A stretch of DNA of 64,000 nt from Peristeroidobacter soli (GTDB lineage: Bacteria > Pseudomonadota > Gammaproteobacteria > Steroidobacterales > Steroidobacteraceae). A model generated the notes under the pieces. That model had not been told where the DNA came from, did not search any database, and saw only the letters and a list, made by a program, of their open reading frames with translations. The stretch covers positions 718,640 through 782,639 of the forward strand of contig NZ_ML142848.1 of assembly GCF_004138485.1 (NCBI RefSeq), read 5' to 3'. The translations under genes and the position numbers were made by a program. This document shows positions 53,267-61,051 of this stretch, one piece after another (the first letter of the stretch is position 1; each line of letters begins with the position of its first letter).

Positions 53267-54499
53267 TCAGTATTTATACCGAAAAGCCAGCTGGAGCAGG
53301 CGCTCCGTGGCGCTGGCCGGCAAACCGACTTCCGCACGCTGGCGGAGCGAGCCACTGAGCTGAATGGCTTCGGCGGCCAGCTGACAGTGATCGTTCAGAT
53401 CGAACAGGTACGCGGCAGTCCACGCATCCGCGTCCTGGTTGCTGTCGAAAAACCGCGCATTACGCACAGTTTCGGTCTCCATGCGGTCGTAGCGTGCAGT
53501 AATTCGGTGCGGCCCGTACTGCTGACTCAACAACACGAACCACGAGTCGAAATCGACGATGATCAGGCCGCGACCGTCGACGCTCGGCCCGACCGCGGTA
53601 TCGCCTCGCATGTACTGCGAAATCGCCGTGATCGCGTGCGGCAGCTCGAGCCGGGCCCCCAGCGCGTCGAACCGGGTCAGCCAGGTCGGTTCGCGCGCGT
53701 GCCGCTTCGACGTGTCGCCCCGGTTGTCGTAATGCAGAGCCCGGAGCACGTGCCGGCCGGAAATTTTCGCCTCCAGGCCCGCGTAATAACCCATCCGGTG
53801 GTCGACCTCGTCGAAGAACTCGATGTTGGGAATGCTCGGGTTCATGACGATGGGTCGCGGCAGTTCCCCGAATAGCGCGGTCTGCCGGTCGTGAATCCCC
53901 CAGCCGCGCTGGAACAGCAGAATGCCGGCCGGATCGTTCCAGGCATAGACCGAGCCAACCACGCTCACATCGAAATTGCGTCCGGCGGTCGCGCCGAGCG
54001 CGGTCAGCGACGTTTCCAGGCCGATGGTCCGCAATTCTTCGCCGAGCCATGTGTTGATGGCTGACGAGCTGATGCTGTACAGGCTGTCCCAGCCGACGGT
54101 GCGATTCTCCAGAGAGATCGGCGCGTAGAATGCCCCCACTCGCGTCTTCCAACGCAACCAGTTCGATGGATATGGCCGCCACTCGAGATATGCCTCGGTG
54201 AGATCGATAGGATTTTGATCGCCGTCGCCCGTGGCTCTCGCGGTGACGTTGTAACGAACGGTCTCGATGAGCTCACCGGCGGCGTCGATCATCACGCTGC
54301 CGAGCCTGATCCCGTCATCGTCGCGACCGAAGCGCAACTGACCGGTGCCACCCTCGGCAAAGGAATCCAACGGCGAATCGACGGCGACGGCGCGCACGTC
54401 GATCTGAGCGGTGAGTTCGTGCGATCCCGCGTCCTGAGCGAGCGCGGACTGACTCAATGTCCACGCGGAGATCGCCAGTGCAAAACAAGAGAGGCGCAT
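53267..54499 (-). CDS. Outer-membrane beta-barrel protein (porin-like, family not recognised)
   Basis: A 410-residue secreted protein with signal peptide 1-21 (ALAQD). Alternating polar and hydrophobic residues, many Tyr/Trp girdle residues and a terminal LQLAFRYKY indicate a beta barrel of the phosphate-porin/OprP-like kind. The ATG at 54499 overlaps the stop of the upstream cupredoxin-like gene (TGATG), so the two are coupled. The substrate is unknown; a channel for the product of neighbouring enzymes is one possibility. Confidence 0.75.
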   Translation of the reverse strand: MRLSCFALAISAWTLSQSALAQDAGSHELTAQIDVRAVAVDSPLDSFAEGGTGQLRFGRDDDGIRLGSVMIDAAGELIETVRYNVTARATGDGDQNPIDLTEAYLEWRPYPSNWLRWKTRVGAFYAPISLENRTVGWDSLYSISSSAINTWLGEELRTIGLETSLTALGATAGRNFDVSVVGSVYAWNDPAGILLFQRGWGIHDRQTALFGELPRPIVMNPSIPNIEFFDEVDHRMGYYAGLEAKISGRHVLRALHYDNRGDTSKRHAREPTWLTRFDALGARLELPHAITAISQYMRGDTAVGPSVDGRGLIIVDFDSWFVLLSQQYGPHRITARYDRMETETVRNARFFDSNQDADAWTAAYLFDLNDHCQLAAEAIQLSGSLRQRAEVGLPASATERLLQLAFRYKY

Positions 54500-55158
54500 C
54501 AGTAGTCTCGCACGCGCTTGTCTTTGATCGGCACCGGCTCGGGCCGCAAGCCGCGTTTCAATTTGAACGACGCGCGAGCCGATGTCTCACCGACGACGAC
54601 GCTCTGAGTCTGCAACCACTCATGCGGTGGCAGTAGCGGCGTCCACACCTGCAGCTCGTACTCGCCTGCCGGGATATCCCGCGCCTTCCACACGCCGTCG
54701 CTTGCCGTCGTGCCGAACCAGGGTGATTCCGTGATGTAGAGATAACCGATCATGTTGTCGTGGATGTTGCAGCCGACGGTCACGATGCCCGGCTTGTCGA
54801 ACAACACGGGCTCACGCGGCTTGCCGTGATACAGGGCCAGCTCGAAACGCTTGGGCGGCGAGAACGAATACACCTGATGCGCCACCGAATCGTTATTGGA
54901 GAACAGCACGCGCGTGCCGGTCTGGATGGCGAGCACATAGGGCGCGAATTGTCGGTCGACCTGGTCCATCTCGACCATTGTGGGCGACCGCGCCGGCGCG
55001 CTGACCGGAGCTTTCGGCGTTGCGACGACAACCACATTGCGGGCCGGCTGCCCCTGGTTATCGCTCACATTGACGGTCAGCTCATTGGCCGACGCCGCCG
55101 GGCCTGCAAGGGCCAACCCCAGCAGCACGACCGAGACTCGATGCGGCGGCGGATTCAC
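54499..55158 (-). CDS. Cupredoxin-like periplasmic protein (methylamine-utilisation-type)
   Basis: About 219 residues with a signal peptide to about residue 26 (PAASANE). The cupredoxin part has possible type 1 copper ligands: His in SVAHQVYSF, and Cys, His and Met in TVGCNIHDNMIGYL. A C-terminal carboxypeptidase-regulatory-like beta domain follows (KARDIPAGEYELQVWTPLLP). This family is often annotated as methylamine utilisation protein, but no methylamine dehydrogenase genes are here. GTG 55158 is chosen because the signal peptide begins there; GGAGG lies 13 bp upstream, which is long. Confidence 0.78.
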   Translation of the reverse strand: MNPPPHRVSVVLLGLALAGPAASANELTVNVSDNQGQPARNVVVVATPKAPVSAPARSPTMVEMDQVDRQFAPYVLAIQTGTRVLFSNNDSVAHQVYSFSPPKRFELALYHGKPREPVLFDKPGIVTVGCNIHDNMIGYLYITESPWFGTTASDGVWKARDIPAGEYELQVWTPLLPPHEWLQTQSVVVGETSARASFKLKRGLRPEPVPIKDKRVRDY

Positions 55159-55455
55159 GCGGCGGATTCTGCCTCCGGCGTTGCGCCGGGAGCATGCCCT
55201 GGCGCACAGAATTGCAGGAATATCCTGGGATAAGGCTCGGCCCAGGCGCGCGTGTTCCGATACATATAATGCTCGCCGAACCAGTTGCGAAGCCCGCAAC
55301 ACCGGTGTCAGCGTCTCACCACCAGCGACGCATACCGCACCTTGCGCGAGAGGTGACAAATCGGCACCATGCAACGGACGGACACGCAGCTGCCAGCCAC
55401 GCTCCGCAAATCCTTCCATGGAGGTTTCAATGCCCCCGACGGGGTGAGGTGATTC

Positions 55456-56481
55456 GTGCGTACCGTTTCCAGTATCAGCACCGCAGCTTCGATGAACGAC
55501 GAAGAACTCCGGGTGCGTGCACCGACCACGCAGTTGTTGTCGCGTCGCGCTCTGCCCCCTTTCGAGACGTTGCGAGCCTTCGATGCCATTGCGCGCCTGG
55601 GCGGCGTGCGTAAGGCAGCTCAGTACTTATGTCGTGACCACGCGGTGGTCAGCCGCCATTTGCGTGCCATCGAGGACTGGACCGGCACCAAATTGATTCA
55701 ACGAACCGCCGCCGGCAGCGTGTTGACCGAAGACGGCATTCGTTATCACCGCGACATCGCCAGCGCGCTCGACATCATCGCGCGCGCCACCGTCGACTTG
55801 ATCAAGCGCGGCGACCATCGTTGCCTGCATATCCGTTGCATGCCGGGCTTCGCCCTGCACTGGCTATCGGGGCATCTCGGCGATTTCGAGAAGGCCAATC
55901 CAGGACTCGACGTGGAATTGCAGCCGGCCAATCGCAGCCCCGAGTTCCTTTCCGCCGATACCGACATCGAGATCCGCTTCGTCGGCTCCTACCGGGCGCC
56001 TCTGCAGGTGCCGCCGCATTTGAAGAGCATCGAGATCGCGCGCGCGCCGATCATCCCGGTCGCCAGCCGGGCCTATCTGTCCAGCGCACCGCCGGTGCGC
56101 CACCCGCGCGATTTATTGAAACATCAGCTTCTGCATGAACAGGATACGGACGGCTGGCTGCGTTGGCTCGCCGCCCATGGCGTGTCCGAAGAAGGCGAGC
56201 TGCCCGGCCCTCGCCTGTGGCAAGGGCATTTGACACTCGAAGGCGCGCGCTTCGGACGAGGGATCGCGCTGACCAATTCGCTGATTGCCGCCGACGACAT
56301 CGCCGCCGGCCGGCTGGTGGACATTACCCATCAGCGTCCGGCGTTCGTCACGCAGCTGGGTATCTACCATTTCATCGCACGCGCCGATCGCTGGCAGTCG
56401 CGCGTGATCGAGAAGTTCCGCCACTGGCTCACCGCGACCATCGCCAAGGAGCACCCGGAACTGGCGCCCCCGAGCAACTAG
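55456..56481 (+). CDS. LysR-family transcriptional regulator (GcvA-like)
   Basis: A 341-residue regulator. The N-terminal winged helix is at about 33-92 (ETLRAFDAIARLGGVRKAAQ and AVVSRHLRAIEDWTG), and a periplasmic-binding-protein-like effector domain follows. A GTG at 55456 has GAGGTGA at good spacing and is preferred over ATG 55492. It is divergent from the cupredoxin/barrel operon across 297 bp and probably controls it. The effector is unknown. Confidence 0.9.
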   Translation: MRTVSSISTAASMNDEELRVRAPTTQLLSRRALPPFETLRAFDAIARLGGVRKAAQYLCRDHAVVSRHLRAIEDWTGTKLIQRTAAGSVLTEDGIRYHRDIASALDIIARATVDLIKRGDHRCLHIRCMPGFALHWLSGHLGDFEKANPGLDVELQPANRSPEFLSADTDIEIRFVGSYRAPLQVPPHLKSIEIARAPIIPVASRAYLSSAPPVRHPRDLLKHQLLHEQDTDGWLRWLAAHGVSEEGELPGPRLWQGHLTLEGARFGRGIALTNSLIAADDIAAGRLVDITHQRPAFVTQLGIYHFIARADRWQSRVIEKFRHWLTATIAKEHPELAPPSN

Positions 56482-56680
56482 GCGCCAGCATCTCTCTTAG
56501 CTGCCGGCGCTGAACTGGTAACGCCGATATCACCGCGCTATGCGCCGTCGGAACCGGACGTTCGGACAAAGCCTTTTCCAACAGCTGGTCGCGGCTCCAT
56601 CAATGAGTGATAGCAGGCTGGCCGAGCTGGTGGCTGCACGACCATGATTCGTCTCGCGGCGTGAAGCTCGACATTCAGGG

Positions 56681-57769
56681 TCAGTTCGCCGGAGCTGCCG
56701 CGACCGGCGGATCCTGTCGAATGTGACTCTCCGCCAGCGCGTTCACGTCACCCAGTTTGTTGCCGGCAACTTTCGTGTTGCTCGCGAAGACCGCCGCCTG
56801 CTGATTCGCATACAGGCCATATCGTGCGTTGCCTTCCACCGTTGAGCCGGAGATGTGTGCGACCGAGCTGTCGTAGGCCGTGATCGCGCTCGAGTCGTTG
56901 CCTCGAACCAGTGCATTACGCAGGCGCAGATAAGCGGTTTCGTGCAGCCACACGCCGACGTGCCCGTCGAGCACTCGCAGGTTCGATACGTCGAGCTGCG
57001 TGTCGCCGCGGCCGCTCAAGCCCATCTTCTGGAACTTGCTGATGGTGACGTCGTCGATGCGGGCCTTGCTGTCGATGACGAAGATGCCATGGCCGTCGTA
57101 GATCTTGTCTTCCTCGATCTCGTAGTTGAAGCCGGTGATCTCGAGATGACCGATGTTCACGTCGGCATTGCGAACGACGATGGCGGACATGGGCATCTTG
57201 TCGTTGCCGGCGATCACCACGCCTCGTTCGCCGACCAGCGAGATGTCCTTGTCATCGATGACCACGAACGCACGCACCACTAAATCGCGAAACGGCACGT
57301 CAAGATAGGCGCGAGGCGTGTAGCGGCCCGCACGGAGTTGAATCGTGTCGCCGTTGTTGGCACGAGCGACCGCGTCGGGAATGCTTTGGTCGCCCTTGAA
57401 GTCGCAATCGCTCGCTGTCGCCGACGCCGGGCACACCGTCCAGGTACGCGCCTCGCGCTGTCGCGCGGCGCTTCCTTTAGCTGCGCTGGAGCCTCCGCCG
57501 CCAACGGCTCCGGCCTTGGGGGCGACAGTGCTCGCGACTGCCGTGCCGGCGGTTGTGATGCTAGCGGCTGCTGTGCCGACGACTGCGGCGCTGGCAGTTG
57601 CGATGCTAGCGGCAGCGGCGAGCGTGGCCGCAATGGCCGCCATGAGCGTGCAAACGGCTTGGAGGCCTGAGCGCTGCCGCGGCGAGCGAACGACATTGGC
57701 ACCGTGACGCTGATGTTGCTCGCTGCGGGACACAGGCTCGTGGAGGTGGCAGCCGCTCCTATCGGTCAT
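56681..57769 (-). CDS. Right-handed beta-helix repeat protein
   Basis: A 362-residue protein. After a hydrophobic segment comes a low-complexity Ala/Thr/Val-rich region (about residues 42-100). About 250 residues of parallel beta-helix coils follow (NADVNIGHLEITGFNYEIEE, SSVAHISGSTVEGNARYGLY). It opens with the SIPDAVARANNGDTIQLRAG motif seen in pectate-lyase-like helices. No catalytic residues of a lyase are clearly visible. The ATG at 57769 overlaps the stop of the amidohydrolase gene upstream. Its role is unknown; an extracellular location is likely. Confidence 0.78.
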   Translation of the reverse strand: MTDRSGCHLHEPVSRSEQHQRHGANVVRSPRQRSGLQAVCTLMAAIAATLAAAASIATASAAVVGTAAASITTAGTAVASTVAPKAGAVGGGGSSAAKGSAARQREARTWTVCPASATASDCDFKGDQSIPDAVARANNGDTIQLRAGRYTPRAYLDVPFRDLVVRAFVVIDDKDISLVGERGVVIAGNDKMPMSAIVVRNADVNIGHLEITGFNYEIEEDKIYDGHGIFVIDSKARIDDVTISKFQKMGLSGRGDTQLDVSNLRVLDGHVGVWLHETAYLRLRNALVRGNDSSAITAYDSSVAHISGSTVEGNARYGLYANQQAAVFASNTKVAGNKLGDVNALAESHIRQDPPVAAAPAN

Positions 57770-60700
57770 TGCTCGGCCCATGACTTCTCCCAATCGATGT
57801 TGTTCGGGGCTCGATGGGCTTCCCAGAAGAACTTGCCTCGGGGTTTGTTGTAGTTGCCAATCTCGTTCATGGTGTTCGCGTCGTACAGACGGCCGTTCAC
57901 CATCGTGTAACGCACGCTGTTGCTGTTCTGGATATCTTCGAGCGGGTTCCTGTCGAGCACGATGATGTCGGCCAGCTTGCCCGGCTCCAGCGAGCCCATC
58001 TGCTTATCCAAGCCATGTGTTCGCGCGCCGTTCAACGTCGCCGTGCGCAGCACGTTCATGTTGCTCATGCCGCCTTGGGAAAGCAGCCACATCTCCCAAT
58101 GCAACGACAACCCGATGACGTGCCCATGCGAGCCGGCATTCACGATCACACCCGCGTCATCGAGCTTCTTCACGGAGCGCGACACCGAACGGAACCCCAC
58201 ATCCCACAGCTCGTCGGCGACATTGATCGTCGTCATGCCGCGCACGTAAGGCGGCGCGTAGTGCGGCGTTGGCACCGGGCTGTAGCCGCTGGTGACCACC
58301 TGCACGAACTGACGCACCTTCGGATCTTCCCAAACGCGCTGTTTCTGATAGATGAAGTTGTCACCCAGCAGTTCGCCATTCAGCACGATCAGCGTCGGCG
58401 TGTGCGGCGTCTGGCCGTGCTTGAACAGCTGTACGACGTCGTCGTAGTAGGTCGCGACCGGCAGGTTGTGCTGTTGATTGGTGTTGCCGTCGATGACCGC
58501 AGTGAGATCGAGATAGAAATTGCTCTCGCCCTCCACGTCCACCATGACGCCCGCCTCGCGGCCCGCCTTGATCAGCATCTGCCGCTGACTGCGCATCGGC
58601 TGACGATAGCTCTTCACGATGGTGCCGCCGAGCGCCTTCTTGCGCGCCATGAAATCCTGCGCGTCCTGATAGCTGAAGATGGGCACGTAACCGCCATCGA
58701 CCTTGGCGATGCGACCGAACGCGATCAGGCCCGACTCGATGGAGCGCGGACCGACCATATCGCCGGTGAGCGTCATTTCGGTCTGCGTGTAAGCCGGCAG
58801 CTCGAGGCTGTACGGGTCGTAGTTGGTGGTGACGCCGAACGCGAGATCGGCGTAACGAGCCGACTGACGCTGCGGCATCAAGCCCGAGGACGTGTAGTAA
58901 CAATTGTTGATGTGACCATGCATGTCGAACAGGCCGGGCATCACCGTCTTGCCAGTCGCATCGATCACCTTCGCGCCCGACGGCACGGTCACTTGATCGG
59001 CCGCGCCAACAGCGACGATGCGATTGCCACGCACGACAACCGTGCCGCGCTCGATGACCTGATCGCCCGCCATCGTGATGAGACGTGCGTTGGTGAAGGC
59101 GATCTCGCCCGCAGGCGAGTCAACCGGCGCTTCCAGACCTGCTGCCAATCGTTGCAGCTGCGGCTTCGCGTTCGCAGGCGCATTCTCATCGATCGCGGCG
59201 GTCACGAACTGATCGCCCACCGCCCAATGCAACCGCTTCGAGTCGCCCGCCCACGTCAGCGCATAACCGCCGATATCGCTGACCTGAGTGACCGGATTCG
59301 CGCCGTCGCCCGGCGCCAGCGTCACTGGTACGCCAGTCTGGCGATAGCGGGTCACGTAGTACTGCTGACGATGACGGAACGCGATCCATTTCAGATCCGG
59401 ACTGATGCGCGGCTCCGACGTGTCCGCATCGAGCGTCTTGGCATGCACGCGCCGGTCGAAGCCGTCGAGATTCACGCTCTCCAACGCAGCGATGACCGCG
59501 TGATCGATATAACTCTTGGTGGCGAAGTAGATGCGCTTACCGTCGGGCGAGAATATGGGCGCATCGCCCGGGTCGCCGGCGTAGTGAGGTTCGCCGCCAT
59601 TGGCGTCGATCCAATACAAGCCGACTTTGGCTTCGCGGCCGCCGAGGCAGCGATCGCCCTCGTCGATCTTGAATACGATGCGGCTGCCATCCGGCGAGAA
59701 CGACGGAGTGCGCAACACGCCAGCGGTGCTGTAGATGGTTTTGGGCGCGCCACCTTGCGAGCCGACCACCATCAAACGACTGCCGCTCTCATCATTCCAG
59801 TCGACATACGCGACTTTCCGACCGTCGTGCGAGAACGCCGGCTCGAACTCGAACGTGCCGGCACGAGTCAGACGCGTGGGCTTGGCATCGTCCTGCTTGC
59901 GCCACAATCGTCCGAGCGCGTTGAACACCACGACCCGATCGTCCGGCGAATAGGCGAGCTGACGAATCGCCTTCACCTTGATCGACTTCGGCGCCAGGTC
60001 CTGCGTGAAGCGCGGCGGCACGGTCATCTTGTGACGCGAGCGGACGCTGAACGGAATCTCCTGCGCCTGCCCCGTGTCCATGTCGACGTTCATGAGCTTG
60101 CCTTTGCCCCAGATCGCGACATGGCGGTTATCCGGGAACCAGCCGTACTGCGGGTAATAGCCGTCGATCCAGCTGTAGTCAGCCTGCTCGTCTCGATCCA
60201 GGCCTTCGTACACGGGCAGCTCCTTGCCCGAGGCGATGTCGTAAACGAATAACACCGTCTTCTCTCGCACACGGCGAACGAACGCGATGCGCTTGTCGTC
60301 CGGCGACAGCTGCGGAGCGATGGCGCTGCCGAAGCCGCGAATCAGTTGCTGTGCCTCGCCGCTCGCCAGATCCCGACGCATCACCGCCAGGTTGCTATGG
60401 TTGGCGTCGACATAGACGCGCGACTTGCTCGGCTTGGTGACCTTCTCCGTGTAGTAAACATAGCGGCCGTCACGTGAGAACTGCGGCTCGTTGACCGGCT
60501 CGTCATTGGCCGGCCCGGGGACCAGCAGTCGCCCACTGCCGCCGCGCAAGTCATAGATGCGAAGCTCGGCGCCGTGATGTTTGTCTTCGGTCGCGAACTG
60601 CAACGCGCCCGCGACGGACTTGCCGTCGCCGGTCCAGGCAGGCGTGCTCAGCAGACGAACGGTTTCTTTGGTCACTTGCCGCGCATTGGAACCATCGGCG

Positions 60701-61044
60701 TTGGCGATCCAGAAGTTGTCGCTGCCACCGCCGTCGCTGATGTACAGCAGTTGGCTACCATCCGGGCTGAAGCGCGGATTGCGCTGCATGGCCGCCCCAC
60801 CGAACAGCAGCTTGGCTTCGCCACCGGCCGCGGGCAGCGAATAAATATCGCCCAGCAGATCGAACACGAGCGTCTTGCCGTCGGGACTGACGGTGACGCT
60901 CATCCAGGTGCCTTCGTCGACCTGGAATTCAACGTCGTAAGAGGGCTGACCGGTGTCTTCGACATTCCAATTGGACTGAGCGAACGCCGGCACCGCGAGC
61001 AGGGACGACAACAGCAGCTTGAAACAAGTATTCATGGTGTTCAT
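57766..61044 (-). CDS. TolB-like beta-propeller fused to amidohydrolase
   Basis: A 1092-residue periplasmic protein with signal peptide 1-20 (LLAVPAFAQ). The first 600 residues form a WD40-like PD40 beta propeller (repeated FSPDG blades such as PRFSPDGSQLLYISDGGG). The last 400 form an imidazolonepropionase-like amidohydrolase with metal ligands in GLFDMHGHINNC, a likely carbamylated Lys in TIVKSYRQPM, and NAGSHGHVIGL. Such fusions are thought to act on peptides or cyclic amides. ATG 61044 is 7 bp after the stop of a closely related gene upstream. It is followed by the beta-helix gene with a 4-bp overlap. Confidence 0.88.
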   Translation of the reverse strand: MNTMNTCFKLLLSSLLAVPAFAQSNWNVEDTGQPSYDVEFQVDEGTWMSVTVSPDGKTLVFDLLGDIYSLPAAGGEAKLLFGGAAMQRNPRFSPDGSQLLYISDGGGSDNFWIANADGSNARQVTKETVRLLSTPAWTGDGKSVAGALQFATEDKHHGAELRIYDLRGGSGRLLVPGPANDEPVNEPQFSRDGRYVYYTEKVTKPSKSRVYVDANHSNLAVMRRDLASGEAQQLIRGFGSAIAPQLSPDDKRIAFVRRVREKTVLFVYDIASGKELPVYEGLDRDEQADYSWIDGYYPQYGWFPDNRHVAIWGKGKLMNVDMDTGQAQEIPFSVRSRHKMTVPPRFTQDLAPKSIKVKAIRQLAYSPDDRVVVFNALGRLWRKQDDAKPTRLTRAGTFEFEPAFSHDGRKVAYVDWNDESGSRLMVVGSQGGAPKTIYSTAGVLRTPSFSPDGSRIVFKIDEGDRCLGGREAKVGLYWIDANGGEPHYAGDPGDAPIFSPDGKRIYFATKSYIDHAVIAALESVNLDGFDRRVHAKTLDADTSEPRISPDLKWIAFRHRQQYYVTRYRQTGVPVTLAPGDGANPVTQVSDIGGYALTWAGDSKRLHWAVGDQFVTAAIDENAPANAKPQLQRLAAGLEAPVDSPAGEIAFTNARLITMAGDQVIERGTVVVRGNRIVAVGAADQVTVPSGAKVIDATGKTVMPGLFDMHGHINNCYYTSSGLMPQRQSARYADLAFGVTTNYDPYSLELPAYTQTEMTLTGDMVGPRSIESGLIAFGRIAKVDGGYVPIFSYQDAQDFMARKKALGGTIVKSYRQPMRSQRQMLIKAGREAGVMVDVEGESNFYLDLTAVIDGNTNQQHNLPVATYYDDVVQLFKHGQTPHTPTLIVLNGELLGDNFIYQKQRVWEDPKVRQFVQVVTSGYSPVPTPHYAPPYVRGMTTINVADELWDVGFRSVSRSVKKLDDAGVIVNAGSHGHVIGLSLHWEMWLLSQGGMSNMNVLRTATLNGARTHGLDKQMGSLEPGKLADIIVLDRNPLEDIQNSNSVRYTMVNGRLYDANTMNEIGNYNKPRGKFFWEAHRAPNNIDWEKSWAEQ

Positions 61045-61051
61045 CGTCCGC

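Noticed and set aside
55265-55270. TATAAT in the LysR/cupredoxin divergent region
   Set aside because: No -35-like hexamer lies at 16-18 bp, so a promoter cannot be supported.
57814-60252. 812-codon open frame opposite the propeller-amidohydrolase gene
   Set aside because: Shadow frame: no start context, no recognised domain, and the opposite frame is a conserved enzyme.
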